A DNA stretch of 64,000 nt from Lysobacter enzymogenes (GTDB lineage: Bacteria; Pseudomonadota; Gammaproteobacteria; Xanthomonadales; Xanthomonadaceae): NCBI RefSeq assembly GCF_017355525.1, contig NZ_CP067395.1, forward strand, positions 1,984,001 through 2,048,000, given 5' to 3'. The translations under genes and the position numbers were made by a program. Below the pieces are notes generated by a model, which did not search any database, had not been told where the DNA came from, and was given only the letters and a program-made list of their open reading frames with translations. Shown piece by piece: positions 35,365-43,848 of the stretch. The stretch's first letter is position 1. Each line of letters starts with the position of its first letter.

Positions 35365-36081
35365 CTACTTGACTACGCGCAGCTTCGACGCCTTGCGCCG
35401 ATCCCGCAGCGCCTCGGCGCGCGGGTCGCGGCGCGGGCCGCTGCCGCCGCTGCGCGGCGGATGCTTGCGCCACCACAGGATCAGCAGCCAGCCGATCAGC
35501 ATGCCGCCGAGGTGGGCGAAGTGGGCGACGCCGGTGCCGGTGGTGAACACGCCGTAGAACAGCGAGGCGGCCACGTACACGATCACCAGGGTGCGCGCCT
35601 TGAGCACGATCGGGAACGGCAGCAAGGTCACCTTGCTGTTCGGGAACAGCACGCCGTAGGCCAGCAGCAGGCCGTAGATCGCGCCGGACGCGCCCAGGGT
35701 CAGCACCAGCTGGCCCTGATAGATCGCGTAGGTCGCCGCGGCCAGTTGCAGCAGCGCCGAGCCGAGCAGGCAGACGAAGTAGTAGATCGCGTAGCGCCGC
35801 GCGCCCCAGGCGTGCTCGACGGTCGAGCCGAACATCACCAGCGCGAGCATGTTGAACACCAGGTGGCCGAGGCCGCCGTGCATGAAGCCGGAGGTGACCA
35901 GCTGCCACGGCATGAAACCCGGTCCGTCGACTTCGAACTGCGGCGGCACCCACGGCCACAGTTCGAACCACAACGGCCAGGCGCGGGCGGCTTCGCTCGC
36001 GCCGGCGATGGACTGCAACAGGAAAACGGCAACGTTGGCGATCAGCAGCTTGCGCGTGACCGACGGGATACTGGAAAACAT
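35365..36081 (-). CDS. Rhomboid family intramembrane serine protease
   Basis: A 238-residue polytopic membrane protein with about six hydrophobic helices. Catalytic Ser in GASGAIYG (helix 4), catalytic His in VAHFAHLGGMLIGW (helix 6), and the conserved HGGLGHLVFNMLAL segment in helix 2 plus the WxR-like WGARRYAIYYF loop. It would cleave membrane proteins within the bilayer; the substrate is unknown. The C-terminus is basic and cytoplasmic (about 30 residues). Confidence 0.93.
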   Translation of the reverse strand: MFSSIPSVTRKLLIANVAVFLLQSIAGASEAARAWPLWFELWPWVPPQFEVDGPGFMPWQLVTSGFMHGGLGHLVFNMLALVMFGSTVEHAWGARRYAIYYFVCLLGSALLQLAAATYAIYQGQLVLTLGASGAIYGLLLAYGVLFPNSKVTLLPFPIVLKARTLVIVYVAASLFYGVFTTGTGVAHFAHLGGMLIGWLLILWWRKHPPRSGGSGPRRDPRAEALRDRRKASKLRVVK

Positions 36082-36371
36082 CGCAACTCCTCGGACCGGG
36101 CGCTATGGTAGCCGCGCGCGCCGCGCCGGGAGGTGAGCGCGGCGTGCAGATCGCGTCGGCCGTTCAGATCGGAATGCGGCCGCGGTCGCGGCGCGGCGAC
36201 CGGTCCCGCCCGCGCGTCCGGCCTGCCGGCTGTGCGGGCGCGTCCGGCGTCGCCGGCCGACCCGTTTCAGCCGCGCCGCCGGGCGATACAGCCGGCTCAG
36301 CCGGGCAGCGCGCAGCCCGGTCGACACCGTCGCCGCGTCGGATCGAGCATTCGTCCCGCGCACCGCCAGCG

Positions 36372-36707
36372 CTACTCCGCCGGCCCCCAAATCTGCTCGT
36401 CCATCGTCGCCGCCGCGCGCTGGCCGCGCACCCGCCCTTTCTCGACCTTCACGCCTTCGGCGCGCAGGCGTTGGGACTGTTCGCGCCAGCCCTTGGAGCC
36501 TTCCGGGAAGGCGATGCGGCCGTCGGAGCGCAGCACCCGGTGCCAGGGCAGCTTGGGATCTTCGTTCTCGCTGAGCAGGCGCGCGACCAGGCGCGCGCGG
36601 CCCGGCAGGCCCGCGCGCCGCGCGACCTCGCCGTAACCGGCGACTTCGCCGCGCGGAATCGCGCGGATCGCGGCGAAGATGCGTTTGGCGGCAGTTTCGC
36701 TGTCCAT
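36372..36707 (-). CDS. Alkyltransferase-like protein (ATL), MGMT family without the acceptor Cys
   Basis: A 111-residue DNA-binding-domain-only member of the O6-alkylguanine-DNA alkyltransferase family. The active-site PCHRV reads PWHRV, the mark of ATL proteins, which bind O6-alkylguanine without removing the alkyl group and channel the lesion to nucleotide excision repair. Arg-finger helix RAGLPGRARLVARLL and the final GRVRG are present. Start ATG at 36707 (MDSETAAKRIF) avoids the overlapping longer version. It is divergent from the YbjN-like gene. Confidence 0.9.
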   Translation of the reverse strand: MDSETAAKRIFAAIRAIPRGEVAGYGEVARRAGLPGRARLVARLLSENEDPKLPWHRVLRSDGRIAFPEGSKGWREQSQRLRAEGVKVEKGRVRGQRAAATMDEQIWGPAE

Positions 36708-36747
36708 CGCGGTAGCATATGCCCTGTTGCGCGCAGGAGTCGCCCCC

Positions 36748-37152
36748 ATGCAGTTCGATAAGATCCACAAGCACCTGACCCAGGCCGGGTTCCGTCTTTC
36801 CGTCCACGACAGCGTGATCTGCGTCGAGCTGTCGCTCGAACAGGGCACCCGCCACCAATCGATCTTCCTGTCGGAACAGGAAGACGACGACGGCCGCGGC
36901 TTCCTGCGCGTGAGCACCGCGATCGCCCCGACCACCGGCCTGGACGCGCGCCGCGCGCTGGCCTTCAACTGGGAAAGCCACGTCGGCTATCTGGCGATCG
37001 GCAACCTCGACGGCGTGCCGTACCTGCAACTGTGCGAGAACCGTCCGCTCGATACGCTGGATTCGGCCGAGCTGCAGCGGCTGGTGCTGGAGATCGGCGG
37101 GGTCGGCGACAGCATGGAGCGGGTGTTGTCGGCGAACGGCGATTTGCTCTGA
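36748..37152 (+). CDS. YbjN domain-like / T3S-chaperone-fold small protein
   Basis: A 134-residue cytoplasmic protein, no signal. Alpha-beta pattern: FDKIHKHLTQAGFRLSVHD, VICVELSLEQGTRHQSIFLSE, LRVSTAIAPTTGLDARRALAF, SHVGYLAIGNLDGVPYLQLCENRPLDTLD (shown in parts), LVLEIGGVGDSMERVLSANGDLL. This succession fits the YbjN/CesT-like fold. The function of YbjN proteins is not well defined. CAGGAGT lies 6-10 bases before ATG. Confidence 0.55.
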   Translation: MQFDKIHKHLTQAGFRLSVHDSVICVELSLEQGTRHQSIFLSEQEDDDGRGFLRVSTAIAPTTGLDARRALAFNWESHVGYLAIGNLDGVPYLQLCENRPLDTLDSAELQRLVLEIGGVGDSMERVLSANGDLL

Positions 37153-37189
37153 GTTCGCGCGAAGGCGGGTTTCGGCGTAGTTGAGTTTT

Positions 37190-37219
37190 CGCGGTCGCGG
37201 CTCGCGCCGCTCCTACAGG
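37190..37219 (-). repeat. Single copy of the 30-base REP-like repeat
   Basis: Reads as the reverse complement of the consensus CCTGTAGGAGCGGCGCGAGC... and is the only isolated copy apart from 55257-55286. Confidence 0.9.
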
Positions 37220-37284
37220 GCTGCGGGTGCCGCATGGGCTACTCGCGACAACGCGGTAACGACGCCATCCCATCGCAACGAAAA

Positions 37285-37304
37285 AGGCCCGCATCCGCGG
37301 GCCT
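37285..37304. terminator. Terminator hairpin between YbjN-like gene and pit
   Basis: AGGCCCGC/GCGGGCCT with an ATCC loop, flanked by AAAAA on the pit side (T-run on the minus strand). It ends the pit transcript. Confidence 0.7.
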
Positions 37305-37325
37305 CTTCGTATCCATCGCCGGACC

Positions 37326-38453
37326 TCAGATCCAGCCCATGAACCGCATCGCCTCGAACAGTCCATAAGCGATGCCGCCCGCGGCCGGGATCGTCAGGAT
37401 CCACGCCCAGATCATCTTCTCGACCACGGTCCACTTGATCGAGTTGAAGCGCTTGGCGGTGCCCACGCCCATGATCGCGGCGGAGATGTTGTGGGTGGTC
37501 GACACCGGAATGCCGAGCGACGAGGCGGCCATGATGACCGAGGCGGCGCTGGTCTCGGCGGCGAAGCCGTGGATCGGGTGCAGCTTGACCAGCTTGTGGC
37601 CGAGGGTCTTGATGATGCGCCAGCCGCCGGCGGCGGTGCCGGCGGCCATCACCACCGCGCAGGTCAGCTTGATCCAGGTGTCGATGTCGTTGTGCGCGAT
37701 CGCGCCCGGCGAGGGATGCAGGAACGCCAGCCACGCCGGCAGGTTGTCGAGGGTGCCGGCCTGCTGCGCGCTGATCAGGGCCAGGGCGATGATGCCCATG
37801 GTCTTCTGCGCATCGTTCATGCCGTGGGCGAAGCCCATGCCGGCGGCGCTGAGCAGCTGCGCCTTGCCGAAGAAGCCGTTGACCCAGCGCGGCCGCGCGA
37901 TCCGCCGCAGGATGCCGCCGCTGGCGGCCATCGCCGAGATGGCCGCGAACAGCACGCCCATGACCAGGAAACCGGCGGCGAAACCCAGTACCGGCGAGGT
38001 GAACATCGGCACGATCACCTTCCACAGCACGCCGGCGCTTTTCCAGATCGGTTCGGCCGGATGCGACCACACCACCGCGTGCCAGTTGTTCGAAGCCGCG
38101 GCGATCGCCGCGCCGCACAGGCCGCCGATCAATGCGTGCGAGGACGACGACGGCAGGCCCAGCCACCAGGTGATCAGGTTCCAGATGATGCCGCCGAGCA
38201 AAGCGCACAGCAGCAGCTGCGAGCCGACTTCGACCACGCCGGCGTCGATCAGGCCCGAAGCGATGGTCTTGGCCACCGCCGTGCCCCACAAGGCGCCGAT
38301 CAGATTGGTCGAGGCCGCCAGCATCACCGCCTGCATCGGCGAGAGCACCTTGGTCGCCACCACCGTGGCGATGGAATTGGCGGTGTCGTGGAAGCCGTTG
38401 ACGTATTCGAAGATCAACGCGGCCAGGATGACCACCAGGACGAGCGTAAGCAT
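37326..38453 (-). CDS. pitA: PiT family inorganic phosphate transporter
   Basis: A 375-residue transporter with the two PiT repeat signatures: N-terminal FEYVNGFHDTANSIATVVAT and the C-terminal copy ISTTHNISAAIMGVG (GVPVSTTHN-type). About ten membrane helices. It moves metal-phosphate with protons across the inner membrane. It follows a DUF47 gene by 10 bases; the pair is the classical pit-plus-PhoU-like arrangement. Confidence 0.92.
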   Translation of the reverse strand: MLTLVLVVILAALIFEYVNGFHDTANSIATVVATKVLSPMQAVMLAASTNLIGALWGTAVAKTIASGLIDAGVVEVGSQLLLCALLGGIIWNLITWWLGLPSSSSHALIGGLCGAAIAAASNNWHAVVWSHPAEPIWKSAGVLWKVIVPMFTSPVLGFAAGFLVMGVLFAAISAMAASGGILRRIARPRWVNGFFGKAQLLSAAGMGFAHGMNDAQKTMGIIALALISAQQAGTLDNLPAWLAFLHPSPGAIAHNDIDTWIKLTCAVVMAAGTAAGGWRIIKTLGHKLVKLHPIHGFAAETSAASVIMAASSLGIPVSTTHNISAAIMGVGTAKRFNSIKWTVVEKMIWAWILTIPAAGGIAYGLFEAMRFMGWI

Positions 38454-38463
38454 CGCGCGCGCC

Positions 38464-39090
38464 TCAGGAGTTTTTCAGGACGATCTGGTAGGCGACCACG
38501 CCGGCCTCGCGGCAGCGGTCGATGGCCTTTTCCAGGATCTCGAAGAACTCCTTGAGCAGGAACATCTGCAGGTTGTCGAGCTGGCCGGAATAGATGTCGC
38601 GGTACAGCTCCAGCATCAGCCGGTCGGCTTCGTTCTCCAGCGCGCGCAGCTGGTCGTTGAGCGCCTTCATCGGCTCCAGCTTGAGGTGGCGCAGCTGGTG
38701 GACCATCTTCACCACCACCCCGGCGGCCTGCTCCAGCATCGCCGCGCGCGGGGCGAAGTCGATCTGCTCCAGGTGCCGGGTCGCCAGCGAGTAGCGGTCG
38801 GCGAACTTCTCGACCTGCTTGGGGATCTTGTACAGCGCCGAGGACAGCGCTTCGATGTCCTCGCGCTCGATCGGAGTGATGAAGCTGTCGACCAGCTCCT
38901 GGCTGATCTTGTCGGAGGTCTCGCGCTCGCGCTGGCGGGCCAGCTTGAACGCGTCCAGCGCGGGCTGGCGGTCGGCGGCCTTGAGCATCTCGTGCAGCGC
39001 GCGGGTGGCGTCGTGGGCGGCCACGGAGGCCTCCTCCAGCAGGGTGTAGAACTGGTTGCCTTGGCCGAAAATCGTCTGCAGGGAGAACAT
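38464..39090 (-). CDS. DUF47 (PhoU-like) phosphate transport accessory protein
   Basis: A 208-residue all-helical protein without membrane segments, beginning MFSLQTIFGQGNQFYTLLEE and containing the PhoU-like acidic/helical repeats (REDIEALSSALYKIPKQVEKFADRY). DUF47 proteins sit next to pit genes and are thought to regulate phosphate uptake. Upstream AGAGG is suitable for translation. Likely co-transcribed with pitA. Confidence 0.92.
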   Translation of the reverse strand: MFSLQTIFGQGNQFYTLLEEASVAAHDATRALHEMLKAADRQPALDAFKLARQRERETSDKISQELVDSFITPIEREDIEALSSALYKIPKQVEKFADRYSLATRHLEQIDFAPRAAMLEQAAGVVVKMVHQLRHLKLEPMKALNDQLRALENEADRLMLELYRDIYSGQLDNLQMFLLKEFFEILEKAIDRCREAGVVAYQIVLKNS

Positions 39091-39533
39091 GCGGGGAGCC
39101 TCTGGGCCGGTCGCGGCGGAGCCGCCCGGCGGGTTCGAATGGGGGTCGGCGACCGGCCGGGCCGGCGCCGCGCGCGGCCGCGCCGGGAACGGCGACGGGG
39201 CGTGCGGGCGCGATTATGACCGTTTGACGACGGCCCGCCCACCTTGACGGGCCATCCGGGCGCCCCCAGAACGGTATGGACCCGCACCGAGTTGGCGGTT
39301 CCGCGCACTCGCCGGCCTTTCACGAAGGGCCGCCGCGCGGGCCTGCTAAGATCGGCCCCGCCCCGACCGCCGCCCCGCGCGCCGGCCGCGGCACCCTTCC
39401 CTTCCCCGCACCACACCATGGACGACGACCCAAAACCGCCGCCCGGCCGCGCCCTGCCGGCCTCCCCGATCCGCTCCGCCCCTTTCCGTGAATCGCCCTT
39501 GCCAGGGTCCACCGGCCACAGGAGGCGCTGCCG
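39091..39533. other. Divergent intergenic region between DUF47 and CorC-type genes
   Basis: 443 GC-rich bases without a supported gene. A 6-base hairpin GGCCCG/CGGGCC lies at about 39233-39254. Open frames on the plus strand here are long but low-complexity Pro/Arg shadows with no ribosome site. Confidence 0.4.
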
Positions 39534-40880
39534 ATGCTGGAACTTCTGATCGTCGTAGCCCTGATCGTCCTCAACGCTTTCTTCGCGATGTCGGAGATGG
39601 CGCTGATGACCTCGCGCAAGCTGCGGCTCAAGCAAATGGCCGAACACCCCACGCACCCCAGCAAGGGCGCGCGCACCGCGCTGGCGCTGGCCGAGCAGCC
39701 GGACAACCTGCTGTCGACGGTGCAGATCGGCATCACCCTGATCGGCATCCTGACCGGCCTGTTCGGCGGCGAGTCGATCGGCCTGATCATCGCCGGCTGG
39801 TTCGACTTCCTGCTGCCCGGCGACGCCACGCGCTACGCCCACACCCTGGGCATCGGCACCGCGGTCGTGCTGATCGCCTCGGCGCAGGTGATCTTCGGCG
39901 AACTGGTGCCCAAGCGCCTGGCGCTGACCAACCCCGAACGCATCGCCAGTTCGGTCGCGATCGTGCTCAACGGCCTGGCCCGCGCGGCCAAGCCGGCGGT
40001 CGCGGTGCTCGGCACGATCAACCGCTTCATCCTGCGCCTGCTCGGGATCAAGGACGACGCGCGCAGCGAGATCAGCGAAGAAGAAATCCGCCTGTTGGTC
40101 AGCGAAAGCCACGAGCAGGGCGTGATCGACGCCGACGAACGCAAGATGGTCAACCGCGTGCTGAGCCTCGGCGACCGCACCGCCGACAGCCTGATGACGC
40201 CGCGCACCCGCATCGCCTGGCTCGACGCGGCCGCGCCGCTGGAGGAGAACCTGGCGACGATGCGCGAATCGCCGTTCTCGCGCTTCCCGGTCTATCGCGG
40301 CAGCGACCAGGACGTGCTCGGCGTGCTCGAGGCCAAGTCGCTGCTGGCCGAACTGGTGCAGGGCCAGGTGCCGGACCTGTTCGGCCAGCTCAAGGAAGCG
40401 CTGTTCGTGTCCGAATCCACCCACGCGCTGAAGCTGCTGGAGATCTTCCGCGAGGAACAGCAGTCGCTGGCGCTGGTGGTCGACGAGTACGGCGACGTGA
40501 CCGGTTTGATCACCGTCAACGACCTGATGGGCGCGGTCATCGGCCGCGTGCAGAACGCCGAATCCGACGACCAGCCGGGCCCGGTGGTGCAGCGCGAGGA
40601 CGGCAGCTATCTGGTCGACGGCGCGCTGCCGCTGGAAGAACTGCGCGAAACCGTCGGCGGCGGCCGCCTGCCGAACGAGGACGAGCACGACTTCCACACC
40701 GCCGCGGGCATGGTCATCGCCCACTTCGGCCGGATCCCGCACGTCGGCGAGCATTTCGCCTGGCCGGGCTGGCGGATCGAGGTGATCGACCTGGACGGCC
40801 CGCGCATCGACAAGCTGCTGTTGCAGCCGCAGCAGGCCAAGCCCGCTGAGTCCGGCGAAGATGACGCCACCAGCGGCTGA
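39534..40880 (+). CDS. Hemolysin/CorC family protein (DUF21-CBS-CorC)
   Basis: A 448-residue membrane protein. N-terminal DUF21 with about four helices (MLELLIVVALIVLNAFFAMSE, quoted in part), then a CBS pair (about 205-330; MTPRTRIAWLD, FSRFPVYRGS, ALVVDEYGDVTGLITVNDL) and a C-terminal transporter-associated HlyC/CorC domain (VQREDGSYLVDGALPLEEL). Such proteins influence magnesium or cobalt export. GAGG lies 9 bases upstream of the ATG. It overlaps the ExoD gene by 20 bases. Confidence 0.92.
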   Translation: MLELLIVVALIVLNAFFAMSEMALMTSRKLRLKQMAEHPTHPSKGARTALALAEQPDNLLSTVQIGITLIGILTGLFGGESIGLIIAGWFDFLLPGDATRYAHTLGIGTAVVLIASAQVIFGELVPKRLALTNPERIASSVAIVLNGLARAAKPAVAVLGTINRFILRLLGIKDDARSEISEEEIRLLVSESHEQGVIDADERKMVNRVLSLGDRTADSLMTPRTRIAWLDAAAPLEENLATMRESPFSRFPVYRGSDQDVLGVLEAKSLLAELVQGQVPDLFGQLKEALFVSESTHALKLLEIFREEQQSLALVVDEYGDVTGLITVNDLMGAVIGRVQNAESDDQPGPVVQREDGSYLVDGALPLEELRETVGGGRLPNEDEHDFHTAAGMVIAHFGRIPHVGEHFAWPGWRIEVIDLDGPRIDKLLLQPQQAKPAESGEDDATSG

Positions 40881-41568
40881 CCGCGGCGACGCTCCGCGCG
40901 GGGACGACCCGCGCGGCGGCGGCGACGGCTCGCGTCGCCGCCACGGCGCGCACGAAGCCGGCACCCGCGCCCTGCTCGACGCGATCGTCGCCGGCGACCC
41001 GGGCGAGCAGGTGCGTTTCGGCGACGTGTTCAACGGCCTGGGCAACCGCTCCTTCGGCATGTTGCTGTTCGTCTCGACCCTGCCCGCCTTCATCCCGATT
41101 CCGGGCGTCGGCGGCGCGGTCAGCGGGCCGCTGGTGATCCTGGTCGGCCTGCAATTGCTGATCGGCCTGCGCCGGCCGTGGCTGCCGGGCTTCATCGCCC
41201 GGCGCGGCCCGCACCGCAGCGCGCTCGGCAAATTCCGCAACCTGCTGGCGCCGTGGCTGACCCGGCTGGAACGCTTCGTCAGCCCGCGCCTGACTGCGCT
41301 GCTCGATCACCGCGCCGCCAGCGCCTTCACCGGCCTGTTGGTGGTGCTGGTCGGCGTGCTGCTGTCGCTGCCGATTCCGTTCACCAATTTCCTGTTCGGC
41401 GCGCTGCTGCTGTTGTTCGCGTTCGCCCTGCTCGAACGCGACGGCAAGCTGATGCTGATCGCCTGGGCGGCCGGCGCGGCCGCGGTGGTGGTGTTCGGGA
41501 TCCTGTCCGGCAGCCTGGTGCAGGCGGCGGCGGAGTGGATCGCGTTGGCGCGCGACAAGCTGGGTTGA
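40861..41568 (+). CDS. ExoD family exopolysaccharide synthesis protein
   Basis: A 235-residue membrane protein of the ExoD family: N-terminal basic tail, GDVFNGLGNRSFGMLLFVST and FIPIPGVGGAVSGPLVILVG (conserved blocks), then hydrophobic helices and LPIPFTNFLFGALLLLFAFAL. ExoD was linked to exopolysaccharide and alkaline tolerance in rhizobia, but its mechanism is not known. The 20-base overlap with the preceding gene makes co-translation likely. Confidence 0.85.
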   Translation: MTPPAADRGDAPRGDDPRGGGDGSRRRHGAHEAGTRALLDAIVAGDPGEQVRFGDVFNGLGNRSFGMLLFVSTLPAFIPIPGVGGAVSGPLVILVGLQLLIGLRRPWLPGFIARRGPHRSALGKFRNLLAPWLTRLERFVSPRLTALLDHRAASAFTGLLVVLVGVLLSLPIPFTNFLFGALLLLFAFALLERDGKLMLIAWAAGAAAVVVFGILSGSLVQAAAEWIALARDKLG

Positions 41569-41606
41569 GGGCGTCGCGCAGGACGCTTGCGCAATAGTTG
41601 GATTTG

Positions 41607-41671
41607 CGCGGTCGCGGCTCGCGCCGCTCCTACAGGGGCTTCGTGTAGGAGCGGCGCGAGCCGCGACCGCG
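41607..41671. repeat. Inverted pair of the 28-30-base REP-like repeat
   Basis: Arms at 41607-41634 and 41644-41671 are perfect reverse complements (28 bases) with a 9-base loop, located between the convergent ExoD and GGDEF-EAL genes. It can act as a bidirectional transcript end. Confidence 0.9.
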
Positions 41672-41696
41672 AACCGACACCGACGCCGCAACCCGC

Positions 41697-43838
41697 CTAC
41701 TGCGGCAACTGCGCCAAAAACTCCGCCGCCGGTACCGGGTGCCCGAGCCAGTAACCCTGCGCCAGATCGCAGCCGCGTTCGCGCAGCACCGCGTACTGGC
41801 CTTCCTTCTCCACGCCTTCGGCGACCACGGTCACGCCGAGCGAGTGGGCCATCGCGATGATCGCCGTGGTCAGCGCCAGATCGTCGGGATCGCGCAGCAC
41901 GTCGGCGACGAAGCTGCGGTCGATCTTGACCCCGTCGACCGGCACCCGGCGCAGATGGCTGAGGCCGGAAAAGCCGGTGCCGAAATCGTCCAGCCAGACC
42001 TTGACCCCGCTGCTGCGCAGCCGCGACAGCAAGGCGCTGGCGTGGACTTCGTCGCCGATCACCGCGGTCTCGGTCAGCTCCAGGTGCAGCAGCCACGGCG
42101 GCAGCCGGGTTTCCTGCAGACACGCGGCGACCACGTTGGGCAGGTCGCCGTTGCGCAGCTGCCGCGGCGAGACGTTGACCGAAACGAACAGCGGCTCGGC
42201 GCCGGGACGCGCCTCGCGCCAGGTCACCGCGTCCTCGCAGGCCGCGCGCAGCACCTGCGGGCCTAGGGTTTCGATCTGCCCGCTCTGCTCGGCCACGTCG
42301 ATGAACACCGACGGCGCGATCAGGCCCTGCTCGGGATGCTTCCAGCGCAGCAAGGCCTCGGCGCCGACCATCGCGCCGTCGCCGAGGCGGAACACCGGCT
42401 GGTAGACCAGGCTCAGCTCGCCGCGGTCCCAGGCGCCGCGCAGCGCGTGTTCCAGGTGCACGCGCCGCTCCACCGCCTGGTCCATCGCCCGGCTGTAGAA
42501 GCGGTAGCAGTTCTTGCCGGCGACCTTGGCCTGGTACATCGCGATGTCGCCGTTCTTCATCAGCGCGGTCGCGCCGCTGGCGTCTTCCGGATACAGGGTC
42601 ACGCCGATCGAGGTGCCGAGGAACACCTGCCGCTCGTGCACCGCGATCGGCTGGCCGAGCTCGGTCACCAGCACTTCGGCCAGATGGGTCGCGAGCTGAC
42701 GCGCTTCGCCGGCGCGGTGATGCCGGCCTTCGACCAGGATCACGAACTCGTCGCCGCCGAAGCGCGCCAGCAGCGCGCGTTCGCCGCCGACCCGCTCGAC
42801 CGTGGCGGCGATGCGCTGCGCGCATTGCAGCAGCACCTCGTCGCCGGCGTCGTGGCCGAGGGTGTCGTTGACCCGCTTGAAGTCGTCGATGTCGGCGAAC
42901 AGCAGCGCCAGCTGGCCGCGGCCGCCGTCGAACTGCTGCAGGCGCGCGTCCAGCGCCTCGCGGAACGCGAGCCGGTTGGCCAGCCCGGTCAGCGAATCGG
43001 TGTAGGCCATGCGGCGGATGTCGCGGTCGTGGCGCGCCAGCGACTGGCTCATGCGGCTGAAGGCGCGCATCAGGTCGCCGACTTCATCGTTGTGGCGGGC
43101 CGCGTCGGAGTCGTCGAACTGGCCGAAGCGGCCGTCCTCGATCGTGTGCGCGGCCTCGGCCAGTTCGCGGATCGGCTTGACCAGCCAGCGCTGGATCAGC
43201 CACAGCATCGCCGCGCCGAGCGCCAGCAGGCCGAGGCTGAGCAGGCCGACCCACAGCAATTGCAGGCGGCCCAGCGCTTCCAGGCGCCGGCGCAGTTCTT
43301 CCAGCGCGCTGTCCTGGTACGCGCGCATGGCCTTGAGGTCGTAGCCCACGCGCACCCCGCCGAGGCGCTGCTGGCCGATCTTGATCGGCGCGGACACGTC
43401 GAAGGTGCTGTCGCTCCACTGCCCCAGCAGCGCCGGCGCGGCCATGATCTTCGCCGCGAGCGGATCGTCCATGCGCTTGCCGTAGCTCGGGATCTCCTCG
43501 CTGCCGTCGTGGACGATGTTGCCGTCGTTGTCGTAGACCACCACGTAGCGCACGCCCGGGTTGGTCATCGCCGCGCGGCTGAGTTCGCCGATCGCGTCGA
43601 GGTCGAAGTAGTACAGCGGGTTGGTCAGCGAACCGGCGAGCTGGGCCACTTCGCCTTCGCCGTGGCGGCGCAGGCTGGCGACGAAGCTGTCGCGCATGGC
43701 GTCGCGGCTGACCTCGACCACCGCGCTCTGGATCCGCTCCTGGCGCTGCAGCAGCAGGCCGATCAGCACCGCCACCACCGCCAGGGCCAGACCCATGATC
43801 GACAGGAACTTGGCCTGCAGGCCGCGCGGCGATTTCAT
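41697..43838 (-). CDS. GGDEF-EAL cyclic-di-GMP signalling protein with periplasmic sensor and HAMP
   Basis: 713 residues: membrane helix about 11-31, periplasmic sensing domain about 40-190 (NPLYYFDLDAIGELSRA, VVVYDNDGNIVHDGSE), second helix 193-216, HAMP about 216-270, GGDEF domain with an intact GGDEF motif (361-365) but no RxxD I-site, and an EAL domain with EAL at 494-496 and the loop-6 motif DDFGTGFSG (about 617). Both catalytic motifs are kept, so it may be bifunctional, with the phosphodiesterase probably dominant. RBS AAGGGGG; starts 10 bases past the PhnD-like gene. Confidence 0.93.
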   Translation of the reverse strand: MKSPRGLQAKFLSIMGLALAVVAVLIGLLLQRQERIQSAVVEVSRDAMRDSFVASLRRHGEGEVAQLAGSLTNPLYYFDLDAIGELSRAAMTNPGVRYVVVYDNDGNIVHDGSEEIPSYGKRMDDPLAAKIMAAPALLGQWSDSTFDVSAPIKIGQQRLGGVRVGYDLKAMRAYQDSALEELRRRLEALGRLQLLWVGLLSLGLLALGAAMLWLIQRWLVKPIRELAEAAHTIEDGRFGQFDDSDAARHNDEVGDLMRAFSRMSQSLARHDRDIRRMAYTDSLTGLANRLAFREALDARLQQFDGGRGQLALLFADIDDFKRVNDTLGHDAGDEVLLQCAQRIAATVERVGGERALLARFGGDEFVILVEGRHHRAGEARQLATHLAEVLVTELGQPIAVHERQVFLGTSIGVTLYPEDASGATALMKNGDIAMYQAKVAGKNCYRFYSRAMDQAVERRVHLEHALRGAWDRGELSLVYQPVFRLGDGAMVGAEALLRWKHPEQGLIAPSVFIDVAEQSGQIETLGPQVLRAACEDAVTWREARPGAEPLFVSVNVSPRQLRNGDLPNVVAACLQETRLPPWLLHLELTETAVIGDEVHASALLSRLRSSGVKVWLDDFGTGFSGLSHLRRVPVDGVKIDRSFVADVLRDPDDLALTTAIIAMAHSLGVTVVAEGVEKEGQYAVLRERGCDLAQGYWLGHPVPAAEFLAQLPQ

Positions 43839-43848
43839 CGGGCCCCCT

